A DNA stretch of 64,000 nucleotides, taken from assembly GCA_963692465.1 (NCBI GenBank), contig OY829943.1, positions 496,001-560,000 on the forward strand, given 5' to 3'. Below are positions 52,552 to 60,950 of the stretch, piece by piece; positions within the stretch are counted from its first letter, which is position 1; each line of letters begins with the position of its first letter. This DNA comes from JAUZOB01 sp963692465 (lineage in GTDB: Bacteria; Bacteroidota; Bacteroidia; Bacteroidales; Prolixibacteraceae). Position numbers and translations under genes: made by a program. The notes below the pieces were generated by a model. That model was not told where the DNA came from. It saw nothing but the letters and a program-made list of their open reading frames with translations, and did no database searches.

Positions 52552-53259
52552 ATGGGTAGAGCATTCGAATATAGAAAACAAAGAAAATTTGCCAGATGGG
52601 GCAAAATGGCCAGAACTTTTACTCGTCTGGGAAAAGAAATAGTTATTGCAGCTAAGGCTGGTGGTCCTCACCCCGAATCTAATCCGCGATTGAGAGCGAT
52701 TATTCAAAACGCTAAAGCCGAAAACATGCCCAAAGATAATATCGACAGGGCAATAAAACGTGCGATATCAATAGATCAGGCGGATTATAAGGAGGTCATT
52801 TTGGAAGGCTACGCTCCTCATGGAGTTGCGTTGCTGATTGAGACCGCAACAGATAACAACACCCGGACAGTGGGTAATGTACGCAGTTATTTCAATAAAT
52901 TCAATGGTAGTCTTGGAACTCAGGGTTCTGTCGAGTTTATGTTTGAGCATAAATGTTTCTTTCGGATCAAGAATAATGACTACGATCTGGAAGAATTAGA
53001 GTTAGAATTGATTGATGATGGCTCTGATGAAATATATGCTGAAGAAGACGGAGTTATGATTTGGGCTCCATTCTCTGCATACGGAACCTTACAGGCTACC
53101 TTGGAAGGAAAAGGTTACGAAGTCCTGTCTTCAGGATTTGACCGGATTCCTCAGGATGTAAAAGAATTAACTCCGGAACAACAAGCCGATGTAGATAAAC
53201 TTCTGGAACGGCTGGATGACGACGATGACGTACAAAACGTTTACCACAATATGGCTTAA
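52552..53259 (+). CDS. YebC/PmpR family protein
   Basis: A 235-residue protein beginning MGRAFEYRKQRKFARWGKMA, with the hallmarks GKEIVIAAKAGGPHPESNPR, NMPKDNIDRAIKRA, EGYAPHGVALLIETATDNNT and RTVGNVRSYFNKFNGSLGTQ. Acidic C-terminus. The family was annotated as transcription factors, and recent work supports a role in relieving ribosome stalling for some members. The exact role here is not known. Confidence 0.95.
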   Translation: MGRAFEYRKQRKFARWGKMARTFTRLGKEIVIAAKAGGPHPESNPRLRAIIQNAKAENMPKDNIDRAIKRAISIDQADYKEVILEGYAPHGVALLIETATDNNTRTVGNVRSYFNKFNGSLGTQGSVEFMFEHKCFFRIKNNDYDLEELELELIDDGSDEIYAEEDGVMIWAPFSAYGTLQATLEGKGYEVLSSGFDRIPQDVKELTPEQQADVDKLLERLDDDDDVQNVYHNMA

Positions 53260-53281
53260 TCGTTACTTACAATATTTATTA

Positions 53282-53322
53282 AATAAGGCTGCATATCTTT
53301 TAGAAATGCAGCCTTATTTTTT
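53282..53322 (+). terminator. Intrinsic terminator of the YebC family gene
   Basis: Stem AATAAGGCTGCAT / ATGCAGCCTTATT followed by seven T, 23 bp after the stop. Confidence 0.9.
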
Positions 53323-53323
53323 T

Positions 53324-53836
53324 ATTCCGATAATGCCTTCTTCGAACAAAAACGTCTATAATTTTATTACCCGCAATGATTTTGATTGACCTATTGCTAT
53401 GAAAATACTTCTTGAATTTATGGTTTTGACGGAATTCACACATGGGGGTACTAGCGGTAAGGGATAAAAGATAGACTAACATCCATCACAAAATCGTTCT
53501 GGAGGCAAAAAAATTGTGTCCTTTTGTCAAAAGAGGGTCATCTTTTGAGGGGTGATCCTCTTTTTTTAACGTTTTATTATGAATTTTCGAGCACAAAATG
53601 TTATAAAATGTCATTCTGAAAGCAAAAAAATGAAATTTTAATTAAAAGTTAATACACATTAACAAAAACGTAAAGTGATTGTAAATTAATCGCATACATT
53701 AGTTAAGAAACCGAAATTCATCAAAGAAAAAAATAAAAAGACTTGCATTTCATTTAAGGTTTTTTAACAAAGTCATTTTTTCGTACTTTTATGCTTGTTG
53801 TATGCTCCAATTTTATTTTAATATAACTTAAAAAGT
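53324..53836. other. Intergenic region upstream of susC
   Basis: About 510 bases. It contains a second, orphan terminator hairpin at 53529-53567. Downstream, AT-rich sequence includes TACTTTTA about 50 bp before the susC start, a possible weak -7 box. No ORF of interest was found. Confidence 0.45.
53529..53567 (+). terminator. Orphan terminator hairpin
   Basis: AAAAGAGGGTCATC pairs with GGTGATCCTCTTTT (G-U pairs included), followed by a T run. It lies 210 bp past the upstream gene's own terminator, so it may end a short RNA; none could be defined. Confidence 0.6.
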
Positions 53837-56800
53837 ATGTCTATGAAAAAATGTGCGCTATTACTTACGATCTTTTTCATGACAGGGATTATGGCTGTAA
53901 TGGCTCAAACCAAGCGGGTCACTGGTGTTGTTACCAGTTCCGAAGATGGTTCTCCCATTACAGGCGTCTCTGTTCTTGTAAAAGGCACAACACTTGGAAC
54001 TGTTACTGACATTGAAGGTCATTTCCAATTAGATGTTCCAGGGAAAGCGAACACCCTTATTTTTTCTTTCGTTGGAATGACAACACAAACTGTTACTTTT
54101 AACAGTAAAGTTGTCAACGTAGTATTAAAACCCGATTCCAGACGGCTAGATGAACTTGTCGTCGTTGGTTACGGGACACAATCCGCAAGGACTATTGCTT
54201 CTTCTGTATCTACTGTTAGAGGAAGTGCCTTTAAAGATGCAGCGAACACCAGTTTCGATCAAGCTCTGGAAGGAAGAGCTTCCGGGATACAAGTTACTTC
54301 TCCTGCAGGTGTCGTTGGTCAGCCTCCTATTATTCACATTCGGGGAGTCAATTCAATTACTTCAGGAACATCTCCGTTATATGTTGTAGATGGAGTTCCT
54401 ATTCTAAGTGGAGACATCGGGTTTGATCAAATGGGGCAGGCAAATGCTTTAGCCGATATTAATCCGAACGACATCCTTACGATTGAAGTATTGAAAGATG
54501 CATCTGCTGCTGCAATGTACGGTTCAAGAGCTGCTAACGGTGTAGTTCTAATTACCACAAAAGGTGGAAGCCGAGAAAAAATGAAGGTAAATTATGATGG
54601 CTGGGTCGGTGTATCACAATATACTAACTTTATAGATGTGATGAATGCACAGCAATATGTTACCTATAAAAATGGAGCTGTAAAAAACAGATATGGCACA
54701 GATCAATGGGATCTTACCAATAATATGGCAACAACTGATGGGAGTAAAGCTTTCAATTTAATGAAAGATGCCAATGGAAATGTTATTAGTAGCAATTGGC
54801 GCGATGCTGTTTTTCAAAATGGAATCACTCAGAATCATTCACTGTCTGTAAGTGGAGGTTCTGACAAAACACAATATTTCATATCAGGCAATTATATGGA
54901 TCAACAAGGGATGGTTATAGGAGATGAATATAATCGTCTGGGGCTCAAATCTAATATAACCACGAAGGTAAATGATTATCTAAAAATAGGAGCCAACATA
55001 AATACTACAACGAGTACAACTTCTGCAGTTGATGCCGCCCGCAATGGTGAAATCTATTCTGTTGGAGGATTTCCTCGTTTGGCTTTAGTTAATCCATCTA
55101 ATCTTCCTATTTATAATGCAGATGGAACTCCCTACTTTTCTCCCTCTGGAGGTGTTGGATATGGAGCAAATACAGTTAAGGATACTTATTCAAATCCCGC
55201 AGAATTAGTCGCTATCAGGAATAAAGTAAGTACTGATGTTAATCGTTTGATCTCAAATTTTTATGCAGAATTAACTCCATTAACTGGATTAACATTAAAA
55301 ACACAATACGGCATTGATTACACAAGAACAGAAAATCGTCGTTTCTGGTCCCCAATCCATGGAGACGGATATGGTTCTAATAATGGTGACGCAACAAATG
55401 CTGCTGCAAGTTATAAACAATGGGTTTGGTCCAACACCGCAACTTATGAATTGAAAGTAAATGATCACAACTTCAATTTCTTAGGGGGAATGGAAGCCTC
55501 ACAATATGATTTTGCTGTTTGGGGAATAGAAAAAAATCATTTAACTGATCTTAAATATACTGACGAGCAAGGACCGTTTTTAACTGCAATTCCTGCAATG
55601 GAAGGCAAAAGTAGTCATTCTATGATTTCCTACTTAGGCCGTATCAATTATGATTACAAAGCAAAATACATGGCCTCATTAAATTTCCGTCGTGATGGAT
55701 ATTCTGAATTAGGAGATTCAAAGTGGGGAAATTTTGGAGGAGCTTCAGCAGCATGGAGAGTTTCAGAAGAACCTTTCTTTAGTTCAGTTAAAGATGTAAT
55801 TGATGATGCAAAAATAAAAGGTAGTTGGGGTGTTGTTGGAAATACCAACATTGGTAGCTATCCTGCTAAAAGTTACTATTCCTCCTCCTACTATGGAAAT
55901 AACTCAGTTTATCAATTGGGCCAAATTGGAAATTCTTCATTAAAATGGGAATCTAGTACAAAATATGACGCAGGTGCATCTTTACATATATTGAATAACA
56001 TTTCAGTTGACTTTGACTATTATGTAACCAAGACCAATAACCTTATCTTAAATGTACCTCAGTCTCCATCAAAGGGAATACCTGGAGGAGCCATCAAAAC
56101 CAACGTAGGTAAGATGAAAAATAATGGTATTGAGGTCACAATTGGTGCTGATATTATCAAAACAACAGATTTCACTTGGAATTCTAGCCTAAACTTCACA
56201 ACGAATAAAAATAGGGTTGTAGCTTTAGCTGACGGCGTAACTGAAATTCTTGGCAACGATGGAGCTGCTTATACCAATATAACAGAAGTTGGCAAATCTA
56301 TTGGACAATTGTATCTCTACCCTACAAAGGGAATCGACAAAACAACAGGACGTCGTATTTATATTACCCCCGAAGGAAAAGAAACATTGTTTATGTATGA
56401 GCAGGGACAAAAAGGAGCATGGTTTTATCGTGATGGAACACAATATAAAGGTGGTTTCCAACAGGTTGAAGCAGGAAATACAGTTCCGACCTATTATGGC
56501 GGATGGAACAATAACTTCAAATACAAAAACTTTGATTTAACTGTTTTCTTCCAATTCTCCGGTGGCAATAAGATTTATAACGGAACAACAGCAACAACTT
56601 CGGACAACCGTTTTTGGAACAACTCACTTGATGTACTGAACAATTATTGGACACCAACCAGGACAAATGCTAAATATGCACTCCCTATTTATGGTGATAA
56701 TTATTCTAATGGATCTGCAATGCCTATTACTGATTGGGTTGAAGATGGAGACTATTGCCGATTAAAAAACGTCGTTTTAGGGTATTCTTTCAACACAAAG

Positions 56801-56998
56801 AACTGGTCAAGATCGATAGGTATTTCTTCTCTTCGTCTTTATGTTCAGGCACAGAACTTGTTTGTAATCACAAAGTATTCAGGAATAGATCCTGAAACAC
56901 TCTCAATGACAAGTGACTACAATTTATCTGCCGGAGTAGACAAGAATACAATGCCTCAGGCTCGTGTGTATACTTTTGGAGTGAATATTGCATTCTAA
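53837..56998 (+). CDS. SusC/RagA family TonB-linked outer membrane receptor
   Basis: A 1053-residue outer-membrane protein (first Met or Met3). Signal peptide ends VMAQ at about 24. An N-terminal CarboxypepD_reg-like domain (RVTGVVTSSEDGSPITGVSV) follows, then the plug domain DELVVVGYGTQ and IRGVNSITSGTSPLYVVDGV, with IEVLKDASAAAMYGSRAANG. The barrel ends ARVYTFGVNIAF with the terminal Phe. It imports oligosaccharides or peptides with its SusD partner using TonB energy. Regulators or enzymes of a polysaccharide utilisation locus are not adjacent, so the substrate is unknown. Confidence 0.97.
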   Translation: MSMKKCALLLTIFFMTGIMAVMAQTKRVTGVVTSSEDGSPITGVSVLVKGTTLGTVTDIEGHFQLDVPGKANTLIFSFVGMTTQTVTFNSKVVNVVLKPDSRRLDELVVVGYGTQSARTIASSVSTVRGSAFKDAANTSFDQALEGRASGIQVTSPAGVVGQPPIIHIRGVNSITSGTSPLYVVDGVPILSGDIGFDQMGQANALADINPNDILTIEVLKDASAAAMYGSRAANGVVLITTKGGSREKMKVNYDGWVGVSQYTNFIDVMNAQQYVTYKNGAVKNRYGTDQWDLTNNMATTDGSKAFNLMKDANGNVISSNWRDAVFQNGITQNHSLSVSGGSDKTQYFISGNYMDQQGMVIGDEYNRLGLKSNITTKVNDYLKIGANINTTTSTTSAVDAARNGEIYSVGGFPRLALVNPSNLPIYNADGTPYFSPSGGVGYGANTVKDTYSNPAELVAIRNKVSTDVNRLISNFYAELTPLTGLTLKTQYGIDYTRTENRRFWSPIHGDGYGSNNGDATNAAASYKQWVWSNTATYELKVNDHNFNFLGGMEASQYDFAVWGIEKNHLTDLKYTDEQGPFLTAIPAMEGKSSHSMISYLGRINYDYKAKYMASLNFRRDGYSELGDSKWGNFGGASAAWRVSEEPFFSSVKDVIDDAKIKGSWGVVGNTNIGSYPAKSYYSSSYYGNNSVYQLGQIGNSSLKWESSTKYDAGASLHILNNISVDFDYYVTKTNNLILNVPQSPSKGIPGGAIKTNVGKMKNNGIEVTIGADIIKTTDFTWNSSLNFTTNKNRVVALADGVTEILGNDGAAYTNITEVGKSIGQLYLYPTKGIDKTTGRRIYITPEGKETLFMYEQGQKGAWFYRDGTQYKGGFQQVEAGNTVPTYYGGWNNNFKYKNFDLTVFFQFSGGNKIYNGTTATTSDNRFWNNSLDVLNNYWTPTRTNAKYALPIYGDNYSNGSAMPITDWVEDGDYCRLKNVVLGYSFNTKNWSRSIGISSLRLYVQAQNLFVITKYSGIDPETLSMTSDYNLSAGVDKNTMPQARVYTFGVNIAF

Positions 56999-57014
56999 TT
57001 TTAATATGTGAATT

Positions 57015-58439
57015 ATGAAAAAGATAACAATATACTTGTTTGTCGCTATAAGCGCACTTGTATTTAGTAGCTGTAGCCAAGACTTCTTAGAAAAAGAACC
57101 TCCATTAAATATATCCGAAGGAGATATCTTTTCTAGTCCTGACCGAATTGAGGCTACAGTTTTGGGACTTTATGCTCAACTCAAGAATACAGGAACAGAA
57201 TCATTCATGGGAGGCAAATCCTATGTCGTTTTTGATGCTCGAGGAGATGATTTCCGAAACATATCAAATAACAATGTCGTATTGTTTGGAACCTATAATA
57301 TGCAAACAGGAGACAATGACGATGAAAACACGGTAAACTGGGAGCAAGCCTATTTAGCGATCAATGATGCAAATGTTTTTCTGGCAAGTCTCGAAAAATC
57401 TAAAAGTGTTGCAGGGAGTAAATACGAGCAATATAAGTCTGAAGCCCTATTTGTCAGAGCTTTTGCTTACTATTACCTAAATATGCTATATGGCTTACCT
57501 TACGCTGTAAATCCAGATGCAAAATCGGTTCCTCTTCGTTTAGTAGCGGAAACAACCATCGGTGATAATGATCTTAAACGTTCCACTGTTAAAGAAGTTT
57601 TTCAACAGATTTTGACCGATGTAAGTACCGAGTCTTTAGCAAACTTACCAGATGGGGTCAACACCTATGATGGAGCAACAAGGGCAACAAAAGCTGCTGC
57701 TCATATGTTGAGAATGCGTGTTTACATGGCTATGCAGGATTGGGATAATGCAATTACTGAAGGAAAGGCTATTACAGGTTATTCTTTAGTCGGAGATATT
57801 TCTTCTTTATTTGCTACACCGTTCTATTCTACTGAAAACATTTTTTCGTTTCCAATGACAGATACTGATGCTCCCAATACACAAGAATCAGTTGGAGAAT
57901 ATTATTACGATGCGCAAATTATGGTCTTAGATAATGCACATGGAATAACAAGCAAATCTGGATATAATAATAGTGCAGATGCTCGTATTTCTAAACTTAC
58001 TCAAAAGCTTTCAGGACAGACTATTTTAACTAAAGCAAAAGTAAAAACAGACTGGGTTCCTATTTTTAGGTATTCTGAAACTTTATTAAATTTAGCAGAG
58101 TGTTACGTAGAAAAGGGAGGCACTGATAATGAAAATATTGCAAAAGGTTATCTAAAACAAGTAAGAAGGAGATCTCTACCTGATGCAAGTGATTTGGTAC
58201 TTTCCAATTCTCAAATTGACGCATTATCTGGAGCTGATTTAAAAACAGCCGTCTATAATGAAAGAAGATTAGAGTTCTTAGGTGAGGCCATTCGGGATTT
58301 GGATATCCATAGAAGAGGAGCCAATTATGACAAACCGAGTGTAGGTGCTCACGGTCTTCTCTTAACCCCAGCAGATGATGGGTATATATGGCCTATTCCT
58401 GCATCTGAAACTTCAACTAACAAAGAATTGAATAATTAG
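57015..58439 (+). CDS. SusD/RagB family nutrient-binding lipoprotein
   Basis: A 474-residue lipoprotein, lipobox FSSC at Cys20. Signature segments are FLEKEPPLNISEGDIFSS, LKNTGTES, YEQYKSEALFVRAFAYYYLN (TPR-like helices), RYSETLLNLAECYVEKGG and the C-terminal VYNERRLEFLGEAIRDLDIH with the final WPIPASETSTNKELNN. It forms the lid on the SusC barrel and binds the substrate at the cell surface. It starts 16 bp after susC. Confidence 0.95.
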   Translation: MKKITIYLFVAISALVFSSCSQDFLEKEPPLNISEGDIFSSPDRIEATVLGLYAQLKNTGTESFMGGKSYVVFDARGDDFRNISNNNVVLFGTYNMQTGDNDDENTVNWEQAYLAINDANVFLASLEKSKSVAGSKYEQYKSEALFVRAFAYYYLNMLYGLPYAVNPDAKSVPLRLVAETTIGDNDLKRSTVKEVFQQILTDVSTESLANLPDGVNTYDGATRATKAAAHMLRMRVYMAMQDWDNAITEGKAITGYSLVGDISSLFATPFYSTENIFSFPMTDTDAPNTQESVGEYYYDAQIMVLDNAHGITSKSGYNNSADARISKLTQKLSGQTILTKAKVKTDWVPIFRYSETLLNLAECYVEKGGTDNENIAKGYLKQVRRRSLPDASDLVLSNSQIDALSGADLKTAVYNERRLEFLGEAIRDLDIHRRGANYDKPSVGAHGLLLTPADDGYIWPIPASETSTNKELNN

Positions 58440-58489
58440 TTCGAATTATTTTAAATAGGCATTAAAGTTATTTAGAATAAAAATAATAC

Positions 58490-58530
58490 AACTGGCAGCT
58501 GCAACGTTATTGCAACTGCCAGTTTTTTTA
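58490..58530 (+). terminator. Intrinsic terminator of the susCD pair
   Basis: AACTGGCAGCTGCAA and TTGCAACTGCCAGTT pair with one mismatch, followed by seven T. Confidence 0.9.
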
Positions 58531-58892
58531 TAAAACTCATTCGCACTACTTCTGCATTCGAACATAATAGGTTTAGTACATCTCCTTAAAGAGAAACAAT
58601 TGTTTCTCAAGAATAAACTAATTCATTTTGCTCCATGAAAGAACAACGCACTGAAATTTCCCGGTGCACCTATATTCAATAATTTTCTGATTTAACAAAC
58701 TGTTTAGTCCCTTTCTTTGCCGCACTTTAAGTGCTAAATCAAATAATACAACTTCATAAAATTCACTCAACCACAAAAAACAACAAAGCATAATATATTC
58801 CATAAGATTTATTTATAACTTTACTATTCAAAACAACAAACGAGCATCAGAATCAAATTTGTATTGAAAAAAAGTACCCTAAATATTATATT
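58531..58892. other. Intergenic region upstream of the RCC1 lipoprotein
   Basis: About 360 bases. It contains the perfect 18-bp palindrome GAGAAACAATTGTTTCTC at 58591-58608 and the shorter GCACTTTAAGTGC at 58723-58735, both possible binding sites. A 61-codon minus-strand frame at 58618-58803 lacks recognisable features and is not called. Confidence 0.5.
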
Positions 58893-60281
58893 ATGAAACG
58901 CTTTATTATAATAAACTTGGCATTGCTTCTCTTTTGTGGTTGCACAAAAGATTTTTGCCCAATTTCAGGAGAACTATCAACAGGAAGTATAACTAAAGTT
59001 AGAAATACAACAGCTATCGCTAACGTAACTGTTGCTACAAATTCTCAAACCAAAGAAATTGGAGTCTTGTATAGTACATCTTCAACTCCGGACTATACAA
59101 ATGCACTAAAGACCAAATACAATGATCTATCCGACAATGGGAAAGATATTTCCTTAACAGGCCTTACGGCCGGAACATCATATTATTACCGAGCCTATGC
59201 TACGGATGGAGCCAACTATGTTTATGGTGACACTAAAACTTTCACAACAACAAATTACAAAATCACAGCTATAACTACAGGAGACGGTCATTCTTTTGCT
59301 ATTGATGAAACAGGAACTCTATGGGCTTGGGGTGTTAATGGGGATGGACAGTATGGTGATGGAACAACAAACACAAGTGATAGACCCGTACCGATCAAAG
59401 AAGGGACTAAATTTAAGGCTATCGCTGCAACGACACAAGATAATTACTCATCAGCTATCGATGAATCAGGGAACTTATGGTTCTGGGGAACTGATTTGAA
59501 AGGTGATAATACCCCAATACAAATTATGTCCGGCTCTAAATTTAAAAATGTTGCATGTGGACTGAATGATTTATTCGCAATTGATGAATCTGGAAACCTA
59601 TGGGCATGGGGAGAACATATTCAAGGATCATCGTTAGACGGTAAAGTAATAACTCCTGTACAAATTAAAGCCGGAACTAAATTCAAGGCTGTTGCTGTTG
59701 GAGGACGACATGCTTTGTTCATTGACGAAGCTGGTAACTTATGGGCTGGGGGAGATAATTCATACGGACAAGTAGGATATGGAATAACGGCAACAACAAA
59801 AATGACAAATCCAATACAGATCATATCTGGAACTAAATTTAAATCTGTAGCTGCTGGAGGAGACCGTTCTTTTGCTATTGATGAGTCTGAAACCCTTTGG
59901 GCTTGGGGTTATAACGAAACAGGAGAATTAGGATACGGAAATTGGACTGAAAGCGCAACAACTCCGGTACAAATCGGATCTGGATTCAAAACTGTCACAG
60001 CAGGATATTTTCACACGTTAGCCATTGACGAATTTGGAGATCTTTGGGTTTGGGGTGGAAATTACGAAGGAGCATTAGGATTAGATAAAGATATTACTAC
60101 CCAAACACATCCGGCACAAATAATAAAAGGAACAAAATTTAAATCCATAGCTGCAGGACCTTATACTTCTTTGGCTATTGATGAATCTGGAAAATTATGG
60201 GGATGGGGAAGGAACATGTATATTCAAACAAATAACAGAATAGATAATTTTTATACCCCAATACAAATAGACCAGTTCTAA
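58893..60281 (+). CDS. Lipoprotein with fibronectin-like domain and seven RCC1 repeats
   Basis: A 462-residue lipoprotein, lipobox LFCGC at Cys17. Residues about 30-120 resemble a fibronectin type III domain (TGLTAGTSYYYRAYATDGAN). From about 128 there are seven repeats of a RCC1/ATS1-like pattern, each with AIDExGxLWxWG (for example FAIDETGTLWAWGVNGDGQY, FAIDESETLWAWGYNETGEL). That is the number needed for one seven-bladed propeller. RCC1-like propellers bind proteins or glycans at the surface. It follows the susCD terminator, so it is a separate transcript, and a functional link to susCD is only spatial. Confidence 0.85.
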   Translation: MKRFIIINLALLLFCGCTKDFCPISGELSTGSITKVRNTTAIANVTVATNSQTKEIGVLYSTSSTPDYTNALKTKYNDLSDNGKDISLTGLTAGTSYYYRAYATDGANYVYGDTKTFTTTNYKITAITTGDGHSFAIDETGTLWAWGVNGDGQYGDGTTNTSDRPVPIKEGTKFKAIAATTQDNYSSAIDESGNLWFWGTDLKGDNTPIQIMSGSKFKNVACGLNDLFAIDESGNLWAWGEHIQGSSLDGKVITPVQIKAGTKFKAVAVGGRHALFIDEAGNLWAGGDNSYGQVGYGITATTKMTNPIQIISGTKFKSVAAGGDRSFAIDESETLWAWGYNETGELGYGNWTESATTPVQIGSGFKTVTAGYFHTLAIDEFGDLWVWGGNYEGALGLDKDITTQTHPAQIIKGTKFKSIAAGPYTSLAIDESGKLWGWGRNMYIQTNNRIDNFYTPIQIDQF

Positions 60282-60340
60282 CTTTTGAATACTTAAAGCC
60301 ACAGGTTTCAGCACAAATAGAAAAGTCTTAATGGGTTTAA

Positions 60341-60389
60341 AAAAATAATAGGCCGATACAAATTGAATTTGTATCGGCCTATTATTTTT
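60341..60389 (+). terminator. Bidirectional intrinsic terminator
   Basis: A perfect 24-bp inverted repeat with a single central base (arms 60341-60364 and 60366-60389, core GGCCGATACAAATT), with a T run at the plus-strand end and an A run at the other. It serves the convergent RCC1 and DUF5606 genes. Confidence 0.92.
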
Positions 60390-60421
60390 TTACTTCTATT
60401 CGTTAGCTAAAACGAAAGAAA

Positions 60422-60856
60422 CTATTTTTCTTCGGGTTCTGAAGACTCCGGGGATTCTTCTTTTTTATCTTCTTCATCAAAGGAGAGCAGTTGCTTTTCC
60501 AAAAGAAGATTATACCATTGAACAACTTTCTTCATATCGGAGACATAAACCCGATCACGATCATATTCCGGTAGTATTTCAGCAAAATATGCTTTTAACT
60601 GATCGTTGTCTGTCTTGGGTTCAATTGCTTTGCCCTCTCCTTCTTTATCGGCTACTCGTTTAAAAACGTCCTTCAACGGAACTTCATCACCATCGGTAAA
60701 GATAGCGATATCTTCAAGCGCGCTGATTTTAGCCGTTGAGAAAACCGGCATCCGTTTTCCGGTAAGCAAAGATTCAACAATAATGCTTCCTTTTGCCTCT
60801 GAGACAAGTTTAAATAATCCGCTTTGTCCTGATACTGCAAGTATTCCTTTCAACAT
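60422..60856 (-). CDS. DUF5606 family protein
   Basis: A 144-residue protein from the ATG at 60856 (MLKGILAVSGQSGLFKLVSE); the frame extends 11 codons upstream. The N-terminal ~70 residues match DUF5606 (IVESLLTGKRMPVFSTAKIS, LEDIAIFTDGDEVPLKDVFK). A helical middle (YFAEILPEYDRDRVYVSDMKK) and an acidic tail follow. Widely conserved in Bacteroidetes; function unknown. Confidence 0.85.
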   Translation of the reverse strand: MLKGILAVSGQSGLFKLVSEAKGSIIVESLLTGKRMPVFSTAKISALEDIAIFTDGDEVPLKDVFKRVADKEGEGKAIEPKTDNDQLKAYFAEILPEYDRDRVYVSDMKKVVQWYNLLLEKQLLSFDEEDKKEESPESSEPEEK

Positions 60857-60950
60857 AGTCTTCGTATTAAAATCATTGCGAATATACAATTTCTATCCTT
60901 ATTCAGAAGATCAGACCCTCCGAAAAAAACTATTTACTCTTAAAAAAGGA

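Noticed and set aside
53300..53482. 60-codon minus-strand ORF, rich in Lys and Arg
   Set aside because: Looks faintly like a LytTR tail but is short, overlaps a terminator, and has no upstream signals.
58618..58803. 61-codon minus-strand ORF upstream of the RCC1 gene
   Set aside because: No recognisable feature and it lies in AT-rich sequence with palindromes.
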